Assembly: GCA_019637175.1 (NCBI GenBank)
Contig: JAHBWD010000005.1
Span: 62,001-126,000, forward strand
Source of the DNA: Labilithrix sp.
GTDB lineage: Bacteria > Myxococcota_A > Polyangia > Polyangiales > Polyangiaceae
Reading direction: 5' to 3'
Length of the DNA stretch: 64,000 nucleotides
The position numbers were made by a program, and so were the translations under genes. Positions 18,427 to 26,663 of this stretch are shown here, piece by piece. A model generated the notes under the pieces. It was not told the origin of the DNA, searched no databases, and was given only the letters and a program-made list of their open reading frames with translations. The first letter of the stretch is position 1; each line of letters opens with the position of its first letter.

Positions 18427-19035
18427 ATGATGGCCGTTGCCACGATGACCGTCGCGTTCCCGCGGAGCCGTGAGAGCCATGCGCCCGCGACGCTCGACGC
18501 TTCGGTCATCGCGCGTTGTCGCGCGCAGGATCCGATGGCGTTCCGGGCCTTCGTCGTGCGCTACGAGCGGATGGTCTTCGCGCTGCTCTCGCGCATGTTG
18601 GGGCACGGCTCGGAGGTCGAAGATCTCGCGCAAGAGGCGTTCGTGCGCGCGTACCGCGCGTTCCCCGACTTCGATCCCGAGGGCACGGCGAAGGTGTCGA
18701 CGTGGCTGCTCACGATCGCGACGCGCCTCGCGCTCGACGCGCGCAAGCGAAAGCGCCTCGATCAGACCGAGCTCGACGAAGGGGAGAGCGCCGCGTCGAC
18801 GTCGACGCCGGAGCTCTCGCTCGAGCGCCGGCAGCTCGGGATCGCGATCGCCGAGGCGGCGGCGCGGCTCCCGGACGATCAGCGCGCGGCGCTGGTGCTC
18901 GCCGAGCTCCACGGCCTCTCGATCGCCGAGATCGCCGGCGCCCTCTCGGTGCCCGAGAACACCGCCAAGACGAAGCTCTTTCGCGCGAGGGAGAAGATGC
19001 GCGAGTCGCTGAAGAACGAATGGAGGCCGTCGTGA
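18427..19035 (+). CDS. ECF-type RNA polymerase sigma factor
   Basis: 202 residues. Sigma region 2 (DPMAFRAFVVRYERMVFALLSRML, then VEDLAQEAFVRAYRAFPDF) and region 4 (LPDDQRAALVLAELHGLSIAEIAGAL, VPENTAKTKLFRAREKMRE) are both intact. It directs RNA polymerase to a small regulon, usually for envelope stress. The following gene encodes a membrane protein with a FecR-like domain and starts inside this gene's stop codon, the usual layout of a sigma factor and its membrane regulator. Several ATGs lie near the start (18427, 18430, 18445); choice uncertain. Confidence 0.92.
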   Translation: MMAVATMTVAFPRSRESHAPATLDASVIARCRAQDPMAFRAFVVRYERMVFALLSRMLGHGSEVEDLAQEAFVRAYRAFPDFDPEGTAKVSTWLLTIATRLALDARKRKRLDQTELDEGESAASTSTPELSLERRQLGIAIAEAAARLPDDQRAALVLAELHGLSIAEIAGALSVPENTAKTKLFRAREKMRESLKNEWRPS

Positions 19036-20456
19036 CCGATCCGCGAGACGACGAGCCGCTCGGCCTCGACGCGTGGGAGCCGCAGCTTCCCCCGAGCGAC
19101 TTCGCCGAGCGCGTGCTCGCGCAGGTTCGCGCCGAGGCGCGGGAAGAGCGGGCGCCGCGCGATCGCGGTCGCGCGCGCCGCTGGGTGGGGCGAGGGAGCG
19201 CGGTGGCGATCGCGCTCGCCGCGGCGGTCCTCCTTCGGGTGACCGCGACGCCTTCGGAGAATGCGCAGGGCGAAGCGATCGCCAAGGAGCGCACGGAGGT
19301 CTCGATCGGCGGGCGCGCGCGCGCGGTGCTCGAGCCCGGCGCGGAGGTGAAGTGGAACGGCGACGACGTCGTGCAGGCGCACGGCGACGTCTTCTATCGC
19401 GTCGAGCCGGGCGCGCGCTTCCGGGTGCACACGCCCGCGGGCGAAGTCGAGGTCAAGGGAACGTGCTTCGCGGTGAAGATCCGCGGAGAGGGCAGCGAAG
19501 GTGTCGAGATGAACAAGCGAGACGTGAAATCGGGCGTGATCGGCGGGACGTTGACGGCGCTCGCCTTCGTCGCGGTGTACGAGGGCAAGGTCGCCGTGTC
19601 GCACGCCGGCGAGCGCATGGATCTCGGCGCGGGCGAGAGCGCGCAGGTCGGCGGCGCGGGCGTCGGCGATCGCGCGCCGGTCGGCGCGGGCGAGAAGGCG
19701 TTCGACGCCAAGATCGCCGAGGGCGCCGCGAGCAAGGACGAGATGTCCCAAGCGAACGCGAACCTCGTCGATCAGGTCGGCGAGTATCGCAAGCGCCTCG
19801 AGGCGATCGTCACGCAGAAGGTGGAGCTCGAGAAGCAGCTCAAGACGAGCGAAGAGAAGCTCGCCGCCGCGCAGAGCGACGGCGCCGCGCCGCGGACGAA
19901 GGGCGAGTACGATCTCTCCACCGACGACTGGACGGAGCTCGCGAAGAAGGGCCAGGTCAAATACCGCGTGCCCTGCCTGCAGAAGGACTACTGGACCTTC
20001 AGCCCCGACAAGCTCGACAAGCTCGGCCTCGCTCCTCAAGACGCCACCACGCTCCGTGACGCCTACGAGCGCTCGTACAAGCGCGTCTGGGATCAGGTGC
20101 GCCCGCTCTGCATCCAGGCGGTCGGCAACCCCGAGGTCGTCGACAAGATCGGCGCGAGCTCCTGCCCGCACATCGTCTACGACGTGCAGTCGGCGATCGA
20201 CGGCGAGGCCGCGAAGGAGGCCCACACCCAAGCCGCCGAGATCCGCGCGGGCCTACGCCCCGAGCCCGGCCCGAACGACAAGGTCCACCCCGTGACGAGG
20301 ATGTTCTTGATCCTCACGTCGGCGAACAAGGCCTTCGAGGCCGATCTCGCGAAGTCGTTCGGCCCCGACGAGGCCCACCGCCTCGCGCACTCGAACGACA
20401 TGTGCAACTCGAACAGCAACTGGGGCGGCGGCAAGAAGCGCGAGCCTGCTCCCTGA
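19032..20456 (+). CDS. FecR-domain membrane protein, probable regulator of the upstream sigma factor
   Basis: 474 residues from GTG 19032, which forms a GTGA overlap with the sigma-factor stop and has a GGAGG Shine-Dalgarno five bases before it; an ATG at 19020 is in frame but lacks this. A cytoplasmic N-terminal 55 residues precede one transmembrane helix (VAIALAAAVLLRV). A FecR domain covers about 75-200 (GEVEVKGTCFAVKI). Then a predicted coiled coil (SKDEMSQANANL to SEEKLAAAQ) and a C-terminal domain of about 180 residues with five Cys. It likely senses the envelope state and holds or releases the ECF factor; the C-terminal domain is of unknown type. Confidence 0.75.
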   Translation: MTDPRDDEPLGLDAWEPQLPPSDFAERVLAQVRAEAREERAPRDRGRARRWVGRGSAVAIALAAAVLLRVTATPSENAQGEAIAKERTEVSIGGRARAVLEPGAEVKWNGDDVVQAHGDVFYRVEPGARFRVHTPAGEVEVKGTCFAVKIRGEGSEGVEMNKRDVKSGVIGGTLTALAFVAVYEGKVAVSHAGERMDLGAGESAQVGGAGVGDRAPVGAGEKAFDAKIAEGAASKDEMSQANANLVDQVGEYRKRLEAIVTQKVELEKQLKTSEEKLAAAQSDGAAPRTKGEYDLSTDDWTELAKKGQVKYRVPCLQKDYWTFSPDKLDKLGLAPQDATTLRDAYERSYKRVWDQVRPLCIQAVGNPEVVDKIGASSCPHIVYDVQSAIDGEAAKEAHTQAAEIRAGLRPEPGPNDKVHPVTRMFLILTSANKAFEADLAKSFGPDEAHRLAHSNDMCNSNSNWGGGKKREPAP

Positions 20457-20520
20457 CGCGCCACCCCGGCGGTAGGCTTGCGCCGGCCCGCGGCGTGTCG
20501 CGCCGCCGGCATCGCGTCGG

Positions 20521-20560
20521 CATCGCGGCATCGCGGCATCGCGGCATCGCGGCATCGCGG
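20521..20560. repeat. Five perfect tandem copies of CATCGCGG
   Basis: An 8-bp unit, CATCGCGG, is repeated five times without error; a degenerate copy (CATCGCGT) precedes it at 20510. It lies 64 bp after the FecR-like gene stop, at the left edge of the palindrome array. Perfect short tandem units of this kind are prone to slippage and may differ in number between strains. Confidence 0.9.
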
Positions 20561-20594
20561 CGAGTCGGAGGGGCTCTCCGGAAAAAACATCCAA

Positions 20595-20956
20595 GTCAAC
20601 CGGTTGACAGGCGCTCTTTCTGCTCCGAACCCGCGGAGCCGTGCGTAACTCCATCGCCACCGTCCTCGTGTGGCCGATGTCAACGGGGTGACCGAGCAGC
20701 TCCGGACGACCTCCGCGCGCGGCAGCGCGGATTCGCGAGACGGAGGCGAGCGAGCGGCGCGGGGCTCGCGTGGCCGATGTCAACCGGTTGACCTGCACCT
20801 CCGCGTGACCGCCGCGCGCGGATGAGCGGATTCGCAGAACTTCGCGGCGCGTGCAACGAGTCAACGGGTTGACCGGCATCGCGGGGCCGTCGGCGTCGCG
20901 GGACGTTCCGAAATCGCGTCGCTTTCGCGCGGCGGGCTGCGAGTCAACCGGTTGAC
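20595..20956. repeat. Array of five 14-bp palindromes (GTCAACCGGTTGAC)
   Basis: Exact copies of GTCAACCGGTTGAC lie at 20595-20608, 20779-20792 and 20943-20956. Near copies are at 20679-20692 (two changes, in the centre-right) and 20860-20873 (one change). Start-to-start spacing is 84, 100, 81 and 83 bp. The intervening DNA is itself loosely repeated: TGGCCGAT precedes copies 2 and 3, and a GCGGATTCGC block follows the same two. The whole stretch 20457-21029 (573 bp) lacks a convincing gene. The CCGG-centred dyad looks like a binding site for a LacI-like or similar dimeric regulator, but five regularly spaced copies are more than one promoter needs. Confidence 0.9.
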
Positions 20957-21029
20957 GCAGGTCGAATTCGTGGCGAGGCCCCTCGTGAGCCGGACGCTGA
21001 TCGGGTTCCGGTCGCGTCGGCCGTCGATG

Positions 21030-22154
21030 TCACGCGGGCCGCGCACGGGCGGGCAGCGAGGCCGGCGCGCTCCGCGGGCGGGCGGCGCGGCGCGCGGCGA
21101 GGGCGGCGAGGATCGAGAGCGCGAGCACGCTGACGGCGCCGCGCGGGCTGCGAGAGGCGCGCGCGATCGCGCAGCCGCTGGCTTCGTCCGGTGCGGCGGC
21201 GCTCGCTCCGCTATCGACGGGATCGGGAGCGGCGTCGACTTCGGGGCGCGCGGCGTCGACGCCGGCGTCCTGCGCCGGCGCGCCGGCGTCGACCGACGTA
21301 GGAGGGTTGCCGCTCTTCGTGAGGGCGTCGTCGATGGTCGCGAGGTGCGCGGCGACCGACGTGAAGGTGCCGGGGCCGTAGAAGGGGTCGCCGTAGCCGC
21401 GCGCGACGAGCGTGGCGAGATCGCCGGCGGCGTCGAAGCCGGGGCCGCCGCTGTCGCCCGTCGTCGTCACGCCGGAGACCGCGATCTCGCCGGGGCCGAC
21501 GGCGACGAGCTGCGAGGTCGCCATCGCGTCGCCGAAGGGCTTGAACGAGTGCACCGTGGGGCCGAGCGCGAGGACGTTCGTGCTCCCCCTCATGCGCTCG
21601 GTCGCGTTGACGCTCTGGTTGCGATCGATCCAGCCGAAGCCCATCACCACGAGGAGCGCGCCGGGCGCGAGCGGCGTGCGACGGAGCTTCGCCGGGACGA
21701 TGCCGGCGATCTTTCGATCGAGCTCGATGAGCGCGACGTCGTGGCCGCACGTCGTCGTCGCGCCGTCGTCGTAGATCGTCTTGGCGCGCGCGAGCGCCGT
21801 CGTCGAGGGCGTCGCGGCGACGAACATCGGCGCCGCGTCGACGTTGCCCGCGTACACCGGGAGCGCCTGCGCGCCGTCGTCGGTCGCGTCGCCGCGGCAG
21901 AGCGCCGTGGAGCCCGTCGACTTGCCGACGCAGTGGCGCGCCGTGATGACGAGGTTCGGCGCGATGAGCGTGGCGGTGCAGCGGAACGACGAGGCGTCTT
22001 CGAGGAGGACGAGCACGTCGGGGCGCGTCGCGTCCGGCGTGCCCGAGACGATCGCCTGCGCCGAGGAGCGCGTCGCGACGGCCTCGTCGCGCCCGCTGCA
22101 CGCGAAGGCGAACGCGAAGACGCCGAGGCACGCGACGTCGATCGCGCGCCTCAC
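21030..22154 (-). CDS. Trypsin-like serine protease with MYXO-CTERM-like tail
   Basis: 374 residues from GTG at 22154. Signal sequence with a possible lipobox (AFAFACSG). S1 peptidase domain with the complete triad: His74 (ITARHC), Asp139 (CGHDVALIEL), Ser235 (GDSGGPGF). IVSGTPD resembles the activation N terminus of trypsins. After residue 280 comes an Asp/Ala/Pro spacer, then a C-terminal unit of a Cys (SGCAIA), one hydrophobic helix and an Arg cluster, the layout of MYXO-CTERM surface-sorting tails. Its start is 4 bp after the kinase stop, so the two are probably co-transcribed. Confidence 0.88.
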   Translation of the reverse strand: MRRAIDVACLGVFAFAFACSGRDEAVATRSSAQAIVSGTPDATRPDVLVLLEDASSFRCTATLIAPNLVITARHCVGKSTGSTALCRGDATDDGAQALPVYAGNVDAAPMFVAATPSTTALARAKTIYDDGATTTCGHDVALIELDRKIAGIVPAKLRRTPLAPGALLVVMGFGWIDRNQSVNATERMRGSTNVLALGPTVHSFKPFGDAMATSQLVAVGPGEIAVSGVTTTGDSGGPGFDAAGDLATLVARGYGDPFYGPGTFTSVAAHLATIDDALTKSGNPPTSVDAGAPAQDAGVDAARPEVDAAPDPVDSGASAAAPDEASGCAIARASRSPRGAVSVLALSILAALAARRAARPRSAPASLPARARPA

Positions 22155-22158
22155 GCGC

Positions 22159-23283
22159 TCACCGCATCACGAGCTTGAGGACGATCGCGGCGAGGATCGC
22201 GCCCACCACGAGGAAGGCGAGCGCGATGCCGGCGAGGAGCCCGATCGGGAGCTTCTGCGGCGCGGCGACGCGAGGCAGCGGGCTCGAGCGCACCGGCGCG
22301 GGCAACGCGCCGGCCGAGGGGGCGGCGGCGGGCGACGGCGTCGGCAGGACCTGTCCGGCCTGAGGGGCGCCGGCGCCGTTGCCGTACGGCGGAACCTCGG
22401 TCGCGCCGTTGAGCACCGCCTGGAGCGCGTGCGCGAACTCGGCCGCCGATCCGTAGCGATCCTCCGACTTCTTCTCGAGCGCCTTCGAGAGCACCTTCCA
22501 CAAGATCGGCGGGAACGTCTTGCCGGGGACGCGCTCGTCGATCGGCTTCGGCTTGGTCGTCACGTGGAGCTGGATGAACTCCATCGGGTTCTTCGCCTCG
22601 AACGGCAGCTTGCCGGTGAGCACCTCGTAGAGGATCACCGCGAGCGAGTAGATGTCGCTGCCGGGCGTGAGGCTCTTGCCCTGCGCCTGCTCGGGGCTCA
22701 TGAACTCCGGCGTGCCGAAGACCATGCCCTCTTGCGTCAGGATGATCGAGCCCGGGCGCATCTCGCGCTCGGTCACCTTCGCGAGCCCGAAGTCGAGCAC
22801 CTTGGCGAAGTCCTTCATCCCGCCCTGGTGCGTGACGAAGATGTTCTCCGGCTTGAGGTCGCGGTGGATGATCCCCGCGCGGTGCGCCTCGTCGAGCGCG
22901 TTGCAGGCTTGGATCAGGATCGGCAGCCCGCGCTCGATCGTCATCGGGCCCTCGGAGCGAACCGTCTGATTCAGGTTCTTGCCCTCGAGGTACTCCATCA
23001 CGATGTAGAGCGATCCGTCGTCGAGCTCACCGTAGAGATAGACCTTCACCGTGTTCGGGTGGGTCAGGTGGCTCATCGCGCGCGCTTCGCGACGGAAGCG
23101 GGAGACGAGATCCTTTCGGCTCGCGAGCTTCGGGTGGAGGATCTTGACCGCCACCATCCGGTTCATCGCCGGCTGGAGCGCCTTGTAGACCGACCCCATC
23201 CCGCCGGATCCGATCTTCTGCAGGATCTGGAACTGGCCGTTCAGGATGTCACGGCCGATGAACGGATCCTGCTGCCGCGCCAT
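22159..23283 (-). CDS. Hanks-type Ser/Thr protein kinase, membrane anchored
   Basis: 374 residues. Complete kinase domain from about 18 to 285: Gly loop IGSGGMGSVYKA, catalytic Lys47 (VAVKIL), HRDLKPEN at 140-147, DFG at 164-166, GTPEFMSPEQ. A Pro/Ala/Gly juxtamembrane linker leads to one C-terminal transmembrane helix (LLAGIALAFLVVGAILAAIVL) with only a few residues outside, so it has no PASTA or other external sensor. Its input is probably cytoplasmic. Divergent from pgeF with a 32-bp gap; upstream of the protease gene. Confidence 0.95.
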   Translation of the reverse strand: MARQQDPFIGRDILNGQFQILQKIGSGGMGSVYKALQPAMNRMVAVKILHPKLASRKDLVSRFRREARAMSHLTHPNTVKVYLYGELDDGSLYIVMEYLEGKNLNQTVRSEGPMTIERGLPILIQACNALDEAHRAGIIHRDLKPENIFVTHQGGMKDFAKVLDFGLAKVTEREMRPGSIILTQEGMVFGTPEFMSPEQAQGKSLTPGSDIYSLAVILYEVLTGKLPFEAKNPMEFIQLHVTTKPKPIDERVPGKTFPPILWKVLSKALEKKSEDRYGSAAEFAHALQAVLNGATEVPPYGNGAGAPQAGQVLPTPSPAAAPSAGALPAPVRSSPLPRVAAPQKLPIGLLAGIALAFLVVGAILAAIVLKLVMR

Positions 23284-23315
23284 GAGGGGGAGTATGGTGA
23301 TACCACGAATTTCCC

Positions 23316-24068
23316 GTGGCCGATCTCGTCCCCATCCTGCTTTCGTCGGCGCTCCAGAAGGCCGGCTTCGCCCACGGCTTTTCGACCCGCGCGGGCGGCG
23401 TCAGCGAGCCTCCGTACGAGACGCTCGACTTCGCGCTCCTCCGCGAGCCGTCGCGCCTCGAGGAGAACCAGCGGCGCCTCGGGGAGGCCGTCGGCTTCCC
23501 CCGCGAGCGCCTCTTCCAGACGCGTCAGGTTCACGGTCGCGCTCTCGTCGTCGCCGCCGGCGATCCGAAGGCCTTCCTCGAGATCGACGCCGACGCGCTC
23601 GTCGCCGAGCCTGGATCGGGCGCCGCCGTCGCCGTTCGCGTCGCCGACTGCGTGCCCGTCCTCCTCGCCGATCCGAGCACCGGCCGCGTCGCCGCGGCGC
23701 ACGCCGGGTGGCGAGGCGTCGTCGCCGGCGTCGTCGGCGTCGCGCTCGACGCGCTCGGGCGCCAACAGCGCGTCGTCGCCGCGATCGGCCCGTGCATCGG
23801 CGCGTGCTGCTTCGAAGTCGGCGCCGACGTCGCCGCGCAGATCGCGCGCGCGAGCACCGAAGAGGCGATCCGATCGCGCGACGAGCGCGGCAAGGCGATG
23901 GTCGATCTGCGCCGCGCCGTGAGGGCGCAGCTCTCCGCCGGAGGTCTCGCGGACGCGGACGTCGACGACGTCGGCGGCTGCACCCGCTGTGACGCGAAGC
24001 GCTTCTATTCGTATCGACGCGACGGCGACGCGAGCGGTCGCCTCGTCGGCGTGATCGTCGCGCGCTGA
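23316..24068 (+). CDS. pgeF: Peptidoglycan editing factor PgeF (YfiH family)
   Basis: 250 residues from GTG 23316. Family motifs are clear: HGFSTRAGGVS near the N terminus, QVHGRAL, DALVAEPGSGAAVAVRVADCVPVLL, AAAHAGWRGVVAGVV, and GPCIGACCFEVG, which supply the His/Cys/His metal site. The enzyme acts in the cytoplasm on mis-incorporated L-Ser-containing muropeptides; relatives have been called multicopper polyphenol oxidase or purine nucleoside phosphorylase. It is normally clustered with cell-division genes; that context is absent here. Confidence 0.93.
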   Translation: MADLVPILLSSALQKAGFAHGFSTRAGGVSEPPYETLDFALLREPSRLEENQRRLGEAVGFPRERLFQTRQVHGRALVVAAGDPKAFLEIDADALVAEPGSGAAVAVRVADCVPVLLADPSTGRVAAAHAGWRGVVAGVVGVALDALGRQQRVVAAIGPCIGACCFEVGADVAAQIARASTEEAIRSRDERGKAMVDLRRAVRAQLSAGGLADADVDDVGGCTRCDAKRFYSYRRDGDASGRLVGVIVAR

Positions 24069-24109
24069 CCTCGTCCGCGCGTGGCCGATCGCTTGCAGCG
24101 ATCGTGCTC

Positions 24110-24973
24110 ATGCGATGGGAGGAAGGTCACGAGAGCCCGGACGTCATCGATCGCCGCGGACGAGGCGGAGGCGGGATGGGCGGCATCGTCGCGCTCCTGC
24201 CCTTCTTGCTCCGATCGCGCGGCGGTGTGATCGTTCTGCTCGCCCTGCTCGCGTTCGTCGCCTTGAGCAGCCTCGGCAAGTGGAGCGGCCTCTTCGGCGC
24301 GAGCGACGAGGTCCAGACCTCCAGCGTGAGGAGCGACGACAAGAAGGCGCAGTTCGTCGCGTTCGTCCTCGACGACGTGCAAGACACATGGAAGAAGGAG
24401 TTTGCCGCGCGCGGCGCGACGTACCGCAACGCGAAGCTCGTCATGTTCACCGACGCGACGCCGACGGCGTGCGGCCAAGGCCAGGCGGCGACCGGTCCGT
24501 TCTATTGCCCCGCCGACGAGCGCGTGTACATCGACCTCTCGTTCTACGACGAGCTCGAGCGCCGCTTCGGCGCGAAGGGCGACTTCGCGCAGGCGTACGT
24601 CATCGGTCACGAGATCGGTCACCACGTCCAGAACCTCCTCGGCGTGAGCGAGGCGGTGCACGCGGCGAAGCGATCCGAGCAGAAGGGCGCGACCGGCCTC
24701 GACGTGCGGCTCGAGCTCCAGGCCGACTGCTTCGCCGGCGTCTGGGCGCACGCGACCGAGCAGCGCGGCCTCCTCGAAGCCGGCGACATCGACGAGGCGC
24801 TCGGCGCCGCGAGCGCGATCGGCGACGACCGCATGCAGCGCATGGCCGGCCGCGCCGTCAACCCCGAGAGCTGGACGCACGGCTCGGCCGCGCAGCGATC
24901 GCGCTGGTTCAAGAAGGGCTTCGAGTCGGGCGATCCCGCTTCGTGCGACACGTTCGGCGCCGCCGTTCTCTGA
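24110..24973 (+). CDS. YpfJ-family neutral zinc metallopeptidase
   Basis: 287 residues from ATG 24110; a GTG two codons earlier is also possible. Short charged N terminus (MRWEEGHESPDVIDRRG), one transmembrane helix (VIVLLALLAFVALSSL), then the large domain with CPADERVYIDLSFYDEL and the zinc motif HEIGHHVQNLLG, followed by ELQADCFAGVWAH, where the Glu is a third ligand. The family is widespread and of unknown substrate. Anchored in the inner membrane with the catalytic domain outside. Confidence 0.92.
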   Translation: MRWEEGHESPDVIDRRGRGGGGMGGIVALLPFLLRSRGGVIVLLALLAFVALSSLGKWSGLFGASDEVQTSSVRSDDKKAQFVAFVLDDVQDTWKKEFAARGATYRNAKLVMFTDATPTACGQGQAATGPFYCPADERVYIDLSFYDELERRFGAKGDFAQAYVIGHEIGHHVQNLLGVSEAVHAAKRSEQKGATGLDVRLELQADCFAGVWAHATEQRGLLEAGDIDEALGAASAIGDDRMQRMAGRAVNPESWTHGSAAQRSRWFKKGFESGDPASCDTFGAAVL

Positions 24974-24976
24974 TCG

Positions 24977-25648
24977 TCAATCGGGGCACGCCGCCGGATC
25001 GACCAGGATCGCGCTCGTGAAGCGCGCGCGCAGATAGAAGCCGCGCGGCACCGTGGCGATGGCTTCACCCTCGGCGCCCCACGCGAGCGTGCGGACGCCG
25101 CCGTGCCGCGCCTTGGGCCTCACCTGGAGCCAGCGCCCCTTGTGCGCGGTGACGTCTTCGATCCGGCCGATGCCGATGAGGCCGACGACGTCGTCGAAGT
25201 CGGCCCGCAGGATCGACTCCTGCGCCTCGGTCGGCGACCAGAGGACCGGCGCGCCGACGCGTCGCGATCGCCACGGTATGCCGTCGTCGCCGACGAGCGG
25301 AACGAAGAGCACGCGCGAGAGCTTCGCCCGCACCCACGAGCTCTCCCACTCTTGCTCCTCGGCGTCGGCGAGCGAGAGCGTGCACACGTACGTCGACTCG
25401 ATCGCGACGCCTCTCGGATCGAGCGGGATCGTCTTGAGCTCGATCTCGAGCTCGGGGAAGTCGTGCACCTTCGTCGAGCCGCCGGTGGCGCCGAGCGCGA
25501 GCTCGAGGATCGCGCCGGGCGTTCCCTTCGTGCGCACCGCGTCGCCTTCGGTCGCGACGCCGACGTCGACGCCCATCGACGCGGCGACCTCGCTCACCTC
25601 GAGCCCGACGAGCGCGCGCGCGCGACGGAGCAGCTCTTCGACGTCCAC
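24977..25648 (-). CDS. mutH: DNA mismatch repair endonuclease MutH
   Basis: 223 residues (E. coli MutH 229). Many family blocks match: LGATGGS, FPELEIELKTIPLDPRG, ESTYVCTLSL, WESSWVRAKLSRVLFVP, RRVGAPVLWSPTEAQE, YLQVRPKA, PRGFYLRARFTSAIL. The catalytic triad Asp70-Glu77-Lys79 of E. coli MutH is found with identical spacing as Asp63-Glu70-Lys72. MutH nicks the unmethylated strand at hemimethylated GATC in Dam-directed repair, and Sau3AI is a restriction relative. No methylase or MutL/MutS gene is in the window. MutH is best known from gammaproteobacteria, so its presence here is notable. Confidence 0.93.
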   Translation of the reverse strand: MDVEELLRRARALVGLEVSEVAASMGVDVGVATEGDAVRTKGTPGAILELALGATGGSTKVHDFPELEIELKTIPLDPRGVAIESTYVCTLSLADAEEQEWESSWVRAKLSRVLFVPLVGDDGIPWRSRRVGAPVLWSPTEAQESILRADFDDVVGLIGIGRIEDVTAHKGRWLQVRPKARHGGVRTLAWGAEGEAIATVPRGFYLRARFTSAILVDPAACPD

Positions 25649-25680
25649 GCTCGACCTTTACGCGAACCTCAATCGCGCGA

Positions 25681-26646
25681 TCAACGGCGAGCGAGGTAGG
25701 CCTCGGCGTAGCGCGCGCCGAACGCCTCGACGGGCTCGCCGCTCATCCGCGCCGGCCAGTGCTCGACGAGCCACGAGAGCAGCGGGCCCTCCACGGCGAC
25801 CGCCGATCGGCGCGTCGGCGACTCGTGCTTCGACTCCCACGTCGTCACGCGCACCGCGACCGCGTGCGCCAGCAGCGCCGTCCACGCGCGTTCGGCGTCG
25901 CGCGGCTTCATGTTCTTCGCGATCGCGTCGTACAGGCGGCTCTGCCGCGCGAGCGGCCACGCGGCGTAGAAGAGGAGGCAGTCCGTGATGCGTGCATGTT
26001 GCACCCGATCGGGCTCCTTCTCGAGGCGCACGAAGCAGCTCGAGCGCGCGCCGAGCGCGGGGCGAACGAGCGCGTAGCGCGCGGCGGCGGGCGAGAGGCT
26101 CACGACGTCGACCACCGGCGGCGGCGAGGGCCACTCGAGGGCCAGATCGCGGGAGAGCTCGGTGACCAGGGGCTCGATCTCCGGCCCCATCGCCGCGCGC
26201 GCGGCCTCCACGCCCGCGCGCGAGAGGCCCGCGCGCTCGAGCCATCGCTTCGAGGTGAACACGGGGAGCGCGCTCACGTACGCGCGCTCGAACGCGGTGC
26301 CTGCGACCGCGCTCCGCGCGCACCGCTCGTCGGCGCACGCCGACAACGCGCGCATCGTGCGGAGGAGCTCGGCGTCGTCGTCGTCGTCGTCGAGCGCGCG
26401 CGCGTAGCGGCGCGCGGCGTCGTCGAGCGCGGCCTCGTCGAGCGTCGCGTCCGACTTCGCCGCGGCAGCCAGCCACGCGTGCAGCTCGACCCACGCCGTC
26501 GTTCGCAGGGCGACCCGCTCGAGGGCGACCACCAGGATGTGCGCCGGCGGCTCTCGCGGAGGAGCGGGCTTCGGCGCCGGCTTCGCGCAGGCCGCGGCGA
26601 TCGTGACGCCGAGCGCGGTACTGCTTGCGCGGAGGAAGCTTCGCAT
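25681..26646 (-). CDS. Putative lipoprotein, unknown function
   Basis: 321 residues. N terminus MRSFLRASSTALGVTIAAACAKP has a lipobox (IAAAC), followed by a Pro/Lys linker. The rest is mainly helical and contains a run of six Asp near residue 90 (encoded by GAC repeats) and two Cys pairs (LSACADERCAR; SCFVRLE plus DCLLFY). No domain recognised. Divergent from cbs, whose start lies 17 bp away, so their promoters overlap. Confidence 0.65.
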   Translation of the reverse strand: MRSFLRASSTALGVTIAAACAKPAPKPAPPREPPAHILVVALERVALRTTAWVELHAWLAAAAKSDATLDEAALDDAARRYARALDDDDDDAELLRTMRALSACADERCARSAVAGTAFERAYVSALPVFTSKRWLERAGLSRAGVEAARAAMGPEIEPLVTELSRDLALEWPSPPPVVDVVSLSPAAARYALVRPALGARSSCFVRLEKEPDRVQHARITDCLLFYAAWPLARQSRLYDAIAKNMKPRDAERAWTALLAHAVAVRVTTWESKHESPTRRSAVAVEGPLLSWLVEHWPARMSGEPVEAFGARYAEAYLARR

Positions 26647-26663
26647 CGTATGCCCCGATTACC

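Noticed and set aside
20595..20956. CRISPR array as explanation for the palindrome repeats
   Set aside because: The 14-bp unit is too short, the spacers are about 70 bp and partly similar to each other, and no cas genes are near.
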